The position numbers were made by a program, and so were the translations under genes. Positions 42,401 through 54,000 of a stretch of DNA of 64,000 nt are shown here, one piece after another. This DNA comes from Conus ventricosus. Lineage: Eukaryota > Mollusca > Gastropoda > Neogastropoda > Conidae. The notes under the pieces are model-generated. The model saw only the letters and a list, made by a program, of their open reading frames with translations, made no database searches and was not told where the DNA came from. The stretch's first letter is position 1. Every line of letters begins with the position of its first letter. The DNA lies in contig CM031595.1 in the NCBI GenBank assembly GCA_018398815.1, positions 143,966,540-144,030,539 of the forward strand. The letters run 5' to 3'.

Positions 42401-45400
42401 GTACTCACAGCGCTCTGCCCCACCGGGCACAGGTGCAGCCAACACCTGAGCCCGAGGAGCGCTTAGACTCCGGATGCAGTGTTATGGTCACCCCGACGCA
42501 CGACCTCGGTGGTGTCCATAATTCTGGGCGTGCGGTCACATCGCGCCATCAACGCGGTCGTGGGTTGCACAAGGACGGTCGACCCACCCCGATCGACCAT
42601 CACCTTCTCCCCTAGGGGTATCGGACGTTGGGGATCAGACCTTTTCGGGTCCCCGTTTGGGCAACGTCCACGGTCCCGCTCCTCCGGGGGGAGGATCTAC
42701 CACCGGGACCGCGGGTAACCTGACCTATCCCAGGGGGGGGACACGGGACCGCATCCTGACCAATCCGCACGTTCGCGGGTTGGAGGCTCGGCTTCCGCAT
42801 CCTCCTCCGTACCAGACCGGCCCTCACAGGCCCCCACCAAGGACGTGCAAGGTGCAGTGCACGGACCTGTGCGGGGACGACAGGCCATGCCTCTCGTTAC
42901 CCCCACAATGGTGGCTCAGGTTACCCGGGTCCCCGGGAACTTCTGCCGACACCCAAGGGCCGCCACAGCCCGTTTTCCTCCCCGGGGACCGGTGGCTCTA
43001 TGCCCCCGGAGAGAGACCAGTGGCTAAACGCCAACACCCAGCACGACCAACTGTATGGTCGCATGTGGCACCCGGCAACGCTTGCATGGTTCGACCTTGG
43101 TCCCCCTCCTCGGGCGCTGTCCGATCGGCGGGATGAGGTCCCGTCCGCCGATCATAGAGCCACCTGGGAGACACCGCAAGTACCCCTTGACGGTCCTCCC
43201 GACGAGGGGTGCTCTGAACCCTGCCAGGACCTTTACCTCCCTGAGGCGGACGATGAGGAGGACCTAGCCTCCACCTCATTGTATGATGTCCGCACGGTGG
43301 AATGGTGGCGCCCAGACCTCGTTAGGAGGGAGGCCGCACCCGCCGACGAAGTCCTCTCCCTCTCCCTCTTCACCGGGCCCTCCCGGCCCAGCGATCCAAA
43401 CCAAGGATCGTCGCCCCCCAGTCACTCACCTCACTCTGGGAAGGACGGCTACTCGCGCCATGGGTGCGCAGGCCGTCCCCCCTCCAGGACAGGGACCCCT
43501 CTCAGCACCTAATGCAGCCCAAGTCGGTACCCTCCTCGGGGACCACAAGAACCCCTCGGTCGCCTCCCTGTTCACCGACAACCCGGTTACCAGGGAGATG
43601 GGCATTTCACAGTCTGACCGTCGGTTGATCCCCCACCTGCCCCCCCCCTACGTCGGCACCATCTCCTTTAAGAATTTAAAGGAATGGGACCGAACAGCCA
43701 GGATGGGCATCCTCGACACCACGGCGGGACATACCTACTTAGGTATGCTCCTACAGCAAATGGAGGCTCTATGGCCGGAGGACGACGGTGCCGCCCCTGG
43801 GCCTTCGGACCTGGACTCCGAGGCGTACCAGGAGAATGATTCTCGCTTGCTTAGCGACCCTTTTATGCGACACCTGGTCAACAGGATTTCGCATCATCTA
43901 GGAGCCACTTCAACTGTTTGTTGGTGGCCAGGGATGCCGTGCTGGCACGGACCTCTCTCTCCCCTGCGTTTTAAGGCAGCCCTGCGGTGTGTCCCGGGCC
44001 AGGACCAGTCGCTGTTCGGCGAAATACTCGACTGACGTGATAACACAAGCAGTCGAGGAACGCAAGCAGGCAGCATCCTTTGCGCCCAGGCTACTGCCGC
44101 GCCCTGCTAGACCCCCCCTTCGGTCCTTCCCCAGGCCCAAACCCTACCCCAGGCAATCGCCTTCCAACACCACACGGCCCGCCAAGCGTCCCAATCTTCC
44201 CCCCAGGCCCAAACCGAAAGCACAGCTGCAAAATTTTCGGTTCGGCCAACAGTCTCGCCCCCGGAGCTGACTGGGGCCACAACCCGAGGGAGCCTTCGAT
44301 CGGGCGGCACCCCCACACCCCGTTCGCCCTCTCCTCTGCCCACGTCCCCGCCCCCCCCTGGCGGGCACCCTCTCCTGGAACGCCCACCGGTGGAGACGTA
44401 TGGGCCTCAGCCCCTGGGTAGTGGCGGTGCTACCGGAGGGGTATCGTCTTCCTTGGATCCACGAGATAAGATAAGATAATGTTGCTTATAGCCCAGCCGA
44501 CCGCAAAGGGCCACATCAGGGCTGTCACCATTGGATCCACGAGCGACCCCCCCCCCCCCCCTCATGCACTCTCGCTCCACGTGGAGGTCCAAGAGCTCCT
44601 CCAAAAAGGGGCCATCACAGAGGTGTCCCACTTCAACCCCGGCTTCTACTCTCACCTATTCGTGATCCCAAAAACCCTCAGGAGGATGGAGGCCCATCCT
44701 AGACCTATCCCCCCTCAACAAGTTCCTCAGGCCCATCAAATTCAAGATGGACACCCCCACCCAGATCAATCTTTGCTCCACACTGGGGTTTGTCACCAAC
44801 CCCAAGAAGTGCGAACTCACTCCCAGCCAGATGTTCGCCTTCCTGGGAATGAGTTTCGATACTATCTCCATGATAGTCTCCCCGACCCCGGAGAGGTCCA
44901 CACGCATACTGGACCTCATCTCCCTATCACAGGCACCCCACACCTCGGCCAGAAACCTGTCCTCCCTCATAGGAATGATGGAGTCCCTGTCTCCCTCATT
45001 CCCCTGGGGCGAGTCCCCAAACGCCAACTTCAGAGGGAGTTCCGTCGACGTTGGTCGCAGACCTCCGACCGCTGGGACCAGGTCATTCCCCTCGGACACT
45101 GGTTTATTTCGGCGATAGAGGAGTGGCTCAATCCGGGCACTCTCTCAACCGGGGTCCCCATCTCCCTCCCAACCCCAACCACTGGAACTGTACACAGACG
45201 CCTCAAACCTGGGCCGGGGGGCCCACTTGGAGGACGGTCATACCTCAGGGGAGTGGGACTCACAAACTGCCCGCCTCCACATCAACATCTTGGAGCTGGA
45301 AGCGGTCAGGCTAGCCCTTCTCCACTTCCAGCACAAGGTCGCACACCGACATGTTCTCCTTCTCACGGACATGTCGGTAGCTTGTTATGTCAACAAAGAG

Positions 45401-48400
45401 GTGGGGGCACGCTCCATCAGCCTCTCCCTCAGAACAGAGGCCCTCCTTCGGTGGTGTCACGCGCGGGGGATCACCCTCCGCGCGAGACACATAGCAGGAA
45501 CCCGCAACATCCTGGCGGATTCCCTCAGCCGGTCGAAGTCTCTACTCCACACGGAGTGGACCCTCAACAGATTAACCCTGTCTGTGGTGTGGGAACATTG
45601 GTTTGTGCCCATGATAGACCTGTTTGCCACCAGGTTTCAACCACCGCCTGCCCCTGTACGTCTCCCCCGTTCCGGACCCTCAGGCATATGCAGTCGATGC
45701 GCTCTCCCTCCCCTGGACGGGCCTACTGGCTTACGCCTTTCCCCCCTTTCCTATCCTACACAAGGTGATCAGGAAAGCGAGGCTGGAGAAACCCAGGCGG
45801 ATCCTCATAACCCCGTGGTGGCCGACCCAGGCTTGGTTCCCAGACCTCAAGTCCCTCACTCACGTTCCACCTCTACGGCTATGCCCTCGGTGGGACATGT
45901 TGAGACAACCCCGTTCGGGTCTTCCTCACTCCAATCCCAAGATGCTTCGCCTACACGCGTGGCTGCTATGCCAGCCCAAATGCGAACATCTTCATCCACT
46001 CCCCACGCGGACAGGCCCCAGTCCGTCCTAGACACACTAGCCGGGGCAGGGGCCTCTCAGGGATTGAGGGACTTAGCCTCGGCATCTCGCAGAGCCGGCA
46101 CCGAGTCCCTCTACAATTACCGGTGGGAGAAATGGGTAGCCTGGTGCTCAGATAACTCGGTTCCCCCCGGACTGCCCTCCAACATCCAGATAGGCAATTT
46201 CCTCTCCAACCTATCTTCCTCACTTAAGCTGTCAGCTAGCTCCATTCGGGGCTACAGATCGGCTATCTGTACCACCATTCGCCTACTGGGCGACAATGAC
46301 TTCCTGCTCAGAGAGGTCTCTAGAAGAGTTGCTCTACGGGAAGCCCAGTCCCCTAGGCGCATCCCTCTTTGGGACCTTTTCATCGTCCTCGACGCCCTCA
46401 GAAAGCCCCCTTTTGAACCCATTACATCTATTCCCTTTGACCTTCTCTCTTTTAAGACCACCTTTCTCCTTGCCCTGGCCTCGGCCAGAAGACGAAGTGA
46501 GATCCACGCCCTCAGCGGTGATCCCAGAGATATCGCCTTCCACAGGGACGGCTCTGTTTCCCTCAAGTTCCTTCCAGAGTTCTTAGCTAAAAATCAGGAA
46601 CGGGCACCCCCTCTCCCTCCCTCGTCATCCGCTCCCTGACGGATATCTTGGGAAAGGGAGAGAAATCTGGACACATTAACCTTTGCCCTGCTAGGTGTCT
46701 CAGATGCTACTGGGAGCGCACTCGCCCCAGGCGCACCTCCCAGAGGCGACTCCTTATCTCTCTCAACCCCAACAATACCAGAGACATCTCGGCGGGATCT
46801 ATCTCTTAGGTGGCTCTCCTAGACGGTGAGATCTGCCTACGCTCAGGCGCACAAGGATCTCCCCGCCCAATCACCCAGGGCCCACGAGGTCAGAGCACTG
46901 GCCACTTCCACGGCGCTCCAGTGCTCTGTCCCCGTGCGCCATCTCCTGGAGGCAGCCTACTGGCGTTCGGAAAATCCCTTCATTAACTTCTACTTGAGGG
47001 ATATCCGCATGACCAGAGCTGACGGTTCTAAAGGGATCTCCTTTGTGGCGGCCAATGCAGCCATAACGGCCAACCCCGAGAACCACTAGGGCGCTCGCCC
47101 TCCTCCGATTCCTTTAAATTCTGCTATGGTCTGACATGGTACAGTATATGACGCCAAAATGGGGAGTTTGTGTTATACTCCCTGTTTGGCTAATATACTT
47201 ACCATGTCAGACTCTAATGCCCTCCCTACCTTCCCCTCTAGCGCAAAGGTTCTCGGGGTTACCTTGCGCACAGGCCTCGCTGAATGAGGTAGAAGAAGTT
47301 GACACCGGCTTCTCCGGAGGCGGAAGTGGGTGACGTCACGTGACTGTCTTATGACTGCATTGGCCACGGATAAAATTCGGCCTGACAGAGCTGGCTAACT
47401 GCCGTTTTAATGCTATGGTCTGACATGGTAAGTATATTAGCCAAACAGGGAGTATAACACAAACTCCCCATGTTGAAACTTTGTCTTACAATGGCTGAAC
47501 AAAAGCTTCGAATGGCGCGCACAGATGTGATGGTGTGTCGTGTTGGCCCACAGCACCACATTGACCAATCGGCAAGTTCCGAACCATCTGGTTTCGGCTT
47601 GAGTCAAGGGAAGTTACTCTGCGGTCTCGGAAAGGTCTAGCAGTCGACAATTTTCGAGTCTGAAATTTGCGTAGTTTTTCAATTTTCTTTTCCGTAATTT
47701 CGCACGGAAAATCGTACCTCCGTAATGGGGGGTTAATTTCCGTAAAATTACGGACGATTACGGAAGGGTAGGCAGGTCTGTGCACACTGTTGAGGAGACC
47801 ACCACTGACTGTTCATATTTCAGCACAGCCAGGTTGCGCAGGGTCTCAGCCACCTGGGGTGGTGGGGTCCAAAGCTGTCCTCGTAGACCCTTAGTGCTCT
47901 TTCGTACAGCGGTTCTGCCTCAGAGTGTTTGTTCTGCAGAAAATTCAGCAATGTCCACGGATCATTTTAAGGGCTTATGAACTGCTCTGCATTAAAGGAT
48001 TTTCAAACAATGTTTGGGACTACAGGACTGAAGTAAGTCAGTGATGATTAATCAGCTCTTGACTCTTGTCTGCACCTGCTGAATGACATTTTCTGATGTT
48101 TATGCCCAGCCTGCACTTTACAATACATTTTGTGGGATGCATGGAATTGCAAGTTTAAATCATACTTGTAGGAAACTGGAACTTTATTTTTTTTTTAAAT
48201 GAATTAAGTCAGGACTTTATGAATGTTTTCTTGCCAAAACAACAGAATCACACAACGACTCGGTCACCACATATCCATCCTTCTCTCATACCTTAAAAAA
48301 AAAATGTTTCCTATATAAGGTTTTTTTGCTGTTGTTGTTTTTTTCTCCTGCTTCTCCATGATTGCACAAAAGTTTCACAAAGAGCTTCCCACTGCCACAG

Positions 48401-49010
48401 TACCTGCTGTGAGTACAGGACGGCCAGGCTGACCAGGGCAGTGGCCACAGAGGGGTGATGGGGACCAAAAGCTTCTCACGGATCTCCACGGCCTGGATGT
48501 ACAGCGGCTCAGCTTTGTCCAGCTTGCCCTGAAATCCCATGTCGCATTCAGTGAAGCATGTTTGTAGCTGCGCATCCTCTTTGCCTTTCCAATTTCTTCT
48601 TGGTTGGAGACAGGGACTAACAGAATCACAACCATGTATTTCTATGCGTAAATTTGTTCAGAGATACACGGCAGACTAAGAAATGGATATGTGTGGTGTT
48701 GAGGAGGATTGTGCACAAACCTCTGAGAAAGAGGGGGTTTACTGAAAGACTTTCATTCTCCATTTTGTAACCAATCATTTTGCTGTTTTTGTTGGTCAAA
48801 ATGTTCTGCTTTTCGTTTATCTTTGAACACTAATTCAGATTTTCATACCTTAAGTTTTGTTCTTAGTTTACTTTCTTACTGTTGAATGTAAGTACAATAT
48901 AAGGTCCTCTTGACAATAAATGAGTGAGTGCCTGTTTGCATACATTCATTTGTGGGTATATGTATGTGTATATACATTGTGTGTGTGTGTGTGTGTATGT
49001 GTGGTGTGTG

Positions 49011-49100
<90 letters not shown>

Positions 49101-49411
49101 GCGCGCGCGCCGGCGCAAGCATTCATACATGTGTTTGTGTATGTATGGGCACTAGTGTATGTGTGTGTGTGTGCATGTGAGAGAGAGAGGGTGTGTATGT
49201 GAGAGAGACAGAATGTGTATGCATTCTGTACACGTTATTTCAACAATGTGTGTATGCACAGACTGGAGCAGTGTAAAGTTAAAACAAACATTACAAAGGG
49301 ATAGAAAAGATGAACCTTTAATTAGAGAGCATTCTGTCTAATAGTTCTCCTCACTGATTTTTTTAAAAACCGAAAAAGTATCAAGCAATTCAAATACATT
49401 CCCCTCAAAGC

Positions 49412-49479
<68 letters not shown>

Positions 49480-50267
49480 CACAAAGGACAGAGATGAAGT
49501 CACCTGTTTCTTGTACAGCATGGCAAGGTGTTTGATGACAGCTGCTACTCCAGGACTGTCTGGCGTTGAATGCTGCAAGAAACATCACCATGAACAAGAA
49601 TCTAGAGACATCACCAGCACCTTGTATTACTTCTGACACAAACAGTATTGTTTTGCAAACCTCATGAGGACTTAAGTCACAAGTAAATGTCAGCATCTTG
49701 AAATATCCCTATTTCTAGTAAAAAATATAATTTAAAAAAAAAGAAGAAGAAATTCCAGATTCTTGAACTGCTGTCTCTGAAATGAAGAGTATAATTTCAT
49801 TTCAAGGCACTTTGATTTCATGTTGATATCCTGTTATGATCAGAGTCCTTGCGAAGGCCCTGTGTGTTTAGCAGAAAGGAGTCCTGACAAGGACAGGAAT
49901 GTGAATGCAGAACAATGCGCTGCATGTTAGTCAGACATCCTATTCATCGAGAACATAAGGCAAATGACTGTGTCACACAGCAAGTTATAAATGATGCCTG
50001 CAAGGCAAAAACCTCTCTTCCTAGTCACAGTAAGCTGCTGAAAGCTTGTCTGGTAGGAGTACATATCTTGCCATGACTCCCTTGTTCAAGATCACTGTTG
50101 GGGCATGGTGGAGAATGGACATCCCAGAGGAAGGCAAAAGAAGTTACCAAACCTGCCAACTTCATACGAGGCTTGAAAAAAGCATTTTCATTATCTGACA
50201 GCAGCAGAACTGTACCTCTAAGAGCAGCAGTTCCGTACAGACTTGAACATGGATGCGTCTTTAACAT

Positions 50268-50335
<68 letters not shown>

Positions 50336-51015
50336 AAAGAAAGAGAGAGAGAGAAAGACACAGAGAGAGATGTGTGTGTGTGTGTGTGTGTGTATTAGTC
50401 TTATATACGAGCATATCTATCTATCTGTCTGCCTGTCAATCGACTGATTTATTGATCAATCTATCTATCTATAAAATGACAACAAGATTCATGTGCTTGA
50501 CTGGCTCCTCCACCCAGGGACTTCACTGCCTTTTGGTTTGATCACTAGATATACAAGAAATTACACAAATCCACTATGCAATAAGCGCTGGATATCTAAA
50601 GCATTTGAACACACACACACACACATGCATAAGAGACAAATGCATTCACAATCACTCTGGACACAGTCACTCACAAATGCATGTGCCCACAGACCGACCT
50701 TGCTGCGTATTTTGAGGGCCCTCTCATACAGGGGTTCAGCCTTGTCGTACTGTTTGCGGTCGTTGTAGAGGGCCGCCAGGTTGTTGAGAGACTGGGCAAT
50801 GTCGGGGTGGTCAGGACCTAGCACCGACTCTCGCATCTCCAGAGAACGCTTGAAAAAGGATTCTGCTGTCCTGAAAATGACATGATCCATGTCCGGTACT
50901 TTTGTATTATTGTATTAATGTATATATACATGTGTGTGTGTGTGTGTGCGCTTATGTTTGTGTGTGTGTGTATCCTTGTGTTTGTGCAAGCACACACATG
51001 CTTGTGCATCTAAAA

Positions 51016-51069
<54 letters not shown>

Positions 51070-54000
51070 CACAAATCCGGCATCACAATAAAGTTCTACT
51101 ATCTATATGTCACTGTCCAGAAGACTGGGCCAGGAGAGGTAACCATTAAGGATTCAGCAGTGAGAGCAAATTAATTCCTTTGAAATCTTACACTCCATGG
51201 AACAGGTAGGTTAAAAGCGTCCTTAGAACAACACTGTATAGTGGAAGTGTGCATCTCAGCATGAGGGGAGGGGAGGGATGTATGTTTTTAACTGAGATTT
51301 GTATTGTACAAGGTGGACAGATTTAAGAAATTAGCTGAATCATGAGACCTTGCTGACACGACAGACACTTGTGACCGTAATGCGTCTGCAGCCATCATCT
51401 ACAACTCACTCCACATTGTTCTGCAGGTAGTACAGCACCCCCAGTTCATTCAGAGTCCGTGCCAAGTCAGCCGAGTCAGGACCCATTGCCAGCTCTTCCA
51501 GCTGCAGGGCTCGCCTTTGGAGAGGATCAATCTTGTGGTGGCCCTGCTGCCATAAACAACACTGAATCATTCTGACAACCTGGTAACACCCAGACTATTC
51601 CCTGCTGCCATAAACAACACTGCATCATTCTGACAACCTGGTAACACCCAGACCATTCCCTGCTGCCATAAACAACACTGCATCATTTTAACAACCTGGT
51701 AACACCCAGACCATTCCCTGCTGCCATAAACAACACTGCATCATTCTGACAACCTGGTAACACCCAGATCATTCCCTGCTGTCATAAACAACACTGCATC
51801 ATTCTGACAACCTGGTAACACCCAGATCATTCCCTGCTGCCATAAACAACACTGCATCATTCTGACAACATGGTAACACCCAGATCATTCCCTGCTGCCA
51901 TAAACAACACTGCATCATTTAACAACCTGGTAACACCCAGACCATTCCCTGCTGCCATAAACAACACTGCATCATTCTGACAACCTGGTAACACCCAGAT
52001 CATTCCCTGCTGCCATAAACAACACTGCATCATTCTGACAACCTGGTAACACCCAGATCATTCCCTGCTGCCATAAACAACACTGCATCATTCTGACAAC
52101 CTGGTAACACCCAGATCATTCCCACGTCTCAGCTCCGATAAACAACACTGCTCATTTTAACAACCTGGTAACACCCGATCCATTCCTGCTGACCATAAAC
52201 AACACTGCATCATTTTAACAACCTGGTAACACCCAGACCATTCCCTGCTGCCATAAACAACACTGCATCATTTTAACAACCTGGTAACACCCAGACCATT
52301 CCCTGCTGCCATAAACAACACTGCATCATTTACAACCTGGTAACACCCAGACCATTCCCTCGCCATAACACACTGCCATTTAAAACGTAACACCAGACTC
52401 TGCTGCCATAAACAAACTGAATTAACAACCTGATAACACCCAGATCATTCCCTGCGCCATAAACAACACTGCATCATTTTAACAACCTGGTAACACCCAG
52501 ACCATTCCTTGCTGCCATAAACAACACTGCATCATTCTGACAACCTGGTAACACCCAGATCATTCCCTGCTGCCATAAACAACAACACTGCATCATTCTG
52601 ACAACCTGGTAACACCCAGATCATTCCCTGCTGCCATAAACAACACTGCATCATTCTGACAACCTGGTAACACCCAGATCATTCCTGCTGCCATAAACAA
52701 CACTGCATCATTTTAACAACCTGGTAACACCCAGATCATTCCCTGCTGCCATAAACAACACTGCATCATTTTAACAACCTGGTAACACCCAGATCATTCC
52801 CTGCTGCCATAAACAACACTGCATCATTTTAACAACCTGGTAACACCCAGATCATTCCCTGCTGCCATAAACAACACTGCATCATTTTAACAACCTGGTA
52901 ACACCCAGATCATTCCCTGCTGCCATAAACAACACTGCATCATTCTGACAACCTGGTAACACCCAGATCATTCCCTGCTGCCATAAACAACACTGCATCA
53001 TTTTAACAACCTGGTAACACCCAGATCATTCCCTGCTGCCATAAACAACACTGCATCATTTTAACAACCTGGTAACACCCAGATCATTCCCTGCTGCCAT
53101 AAACAACACTGCATCATTTTAACAACCTGGTAACACCCAGATCATTCCCTGCTGCCATAAACAACACTGCATCATTTAACAACCTGGTAACACCCAGATC
53201 ATTCCCTGCTGCCATAAACAACACTGCATCATTCTGACAACCTGGTAACACCCAGACCATTCCCTGCTGCCATAAACAACACTGAATCATTCTGACAACC
53301 TGGTAACACCCAGATCATTCCCTGCTGCCATAAACAACACTGCATCATTTTAACAACCTGGTAACACCCAGATCATTCCCTGCTGCCATAAACAACACTG
53401 CATCATTTTAACAACCTGGTAACACCCAGATCATTCCCTGCTGCCATAAACAACACTGCATCATTCTGACAACCTGGTAACACCCAGATCATTCCCTGCT
53501 GCCATAAACAACACTGCATCATTCTGACAACCTGGTAACACCCAGATCATTCCCTGCTGCCATAAACAACACTGCATCATTTTAACAACCTGGTAACACC
53601 CAGATCATTCCCTGCTGCCATAAACAACACTGCATTATTCTGACAACCTGGTAACACCCAGATCATTCCCTGCTGCCATAAACAACACTGCATCATTTTA
53701 ACAACCTGGTAACACCCAGATCATTCCTTAAGTAAGAGTCACATCATTCTGTGTTTAATAATGTCCAATGACATGATAATAGATCTGTTGCAGTGGAACA
53801 TGCATGTGGGGGCAGCAGGTGTGGGCAACATGAGTAGACCAGCCGTTTGGGAGCTTTCTGAATGAGATAAGGACACCACTTTGACATTCCTGATCACCCT
53901 CAGAAGAACTGAAAAAGGGTTTAAAGAAATATATACATACATTCCCTTTCAGATGAGATACAAGGTATCCTATGCTTGGACCAGCGCCAGGAAAACAGAT

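Larger units (their letters stand above)
40914..47471 (+). mobile_element. DIRS-type tyrosine-recombinase retrotransposon, defective
   Basis: 6558 bp. About 150-bp inverted repeats (40931-41081 and 47281-47430, near-identical). An internal complementary region (47124-47212) is the exact reverse complement of the left end (40914-40948) joined to the right end (47418-47471), the hallmark of DIRS1-like elements that pass through a circle. No target-site duplication flanks it, as expected for recombinase insertion. Coding content in order: gag-like, RT (core missing), RNase H, a downstream domain typical of DIRS, and a tyrosine recombinase. It is broken by several frameshifts and stops. GC-rich, unlike the surrounding intron. 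Confidence 0.93.
39996..47780 (-). mobile_element. TIR DNA transposon (hAT-like) split by a DIRS insertion
   Basis: Inverted termini CAGACCTGCCTACC (39996) and GGTAGGCAGGTCTG (ending 47780) are flanked by a 7-bp duplication TGCACAC (39989-39995, 47781-47787). Subterminal regions repeat ATTACGGA/CCGTAAT-type motifs, dense at 47690-47765. Without the nested element it is about 1.23 kb. It carries a minus-strand BED-like zinc-finger coding remnant (about 40510-40888). The CAG start and near-8-bp duplication suggest the hAT superfamily, but no catalytic domain remains, so this is inference. It lies in the last intron of the NPHP3-like gene, its right end about 30 bp from the exon. Confidence 0.8.

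Noticed and set aside
44479..45768. 429-aa open frame as an intact reverse transcriptase gene
   Set aside because: Only its first part (to about 44683) is in the RT frame. Afterwards it is a Pro/His-rich off-frame translation while RT and RNase H homology continue in other frames.
51544..53727. CRISPR array
   Set aside because: Direct tandem units with no unique spacers in an animal intron; it is a minisatellite.
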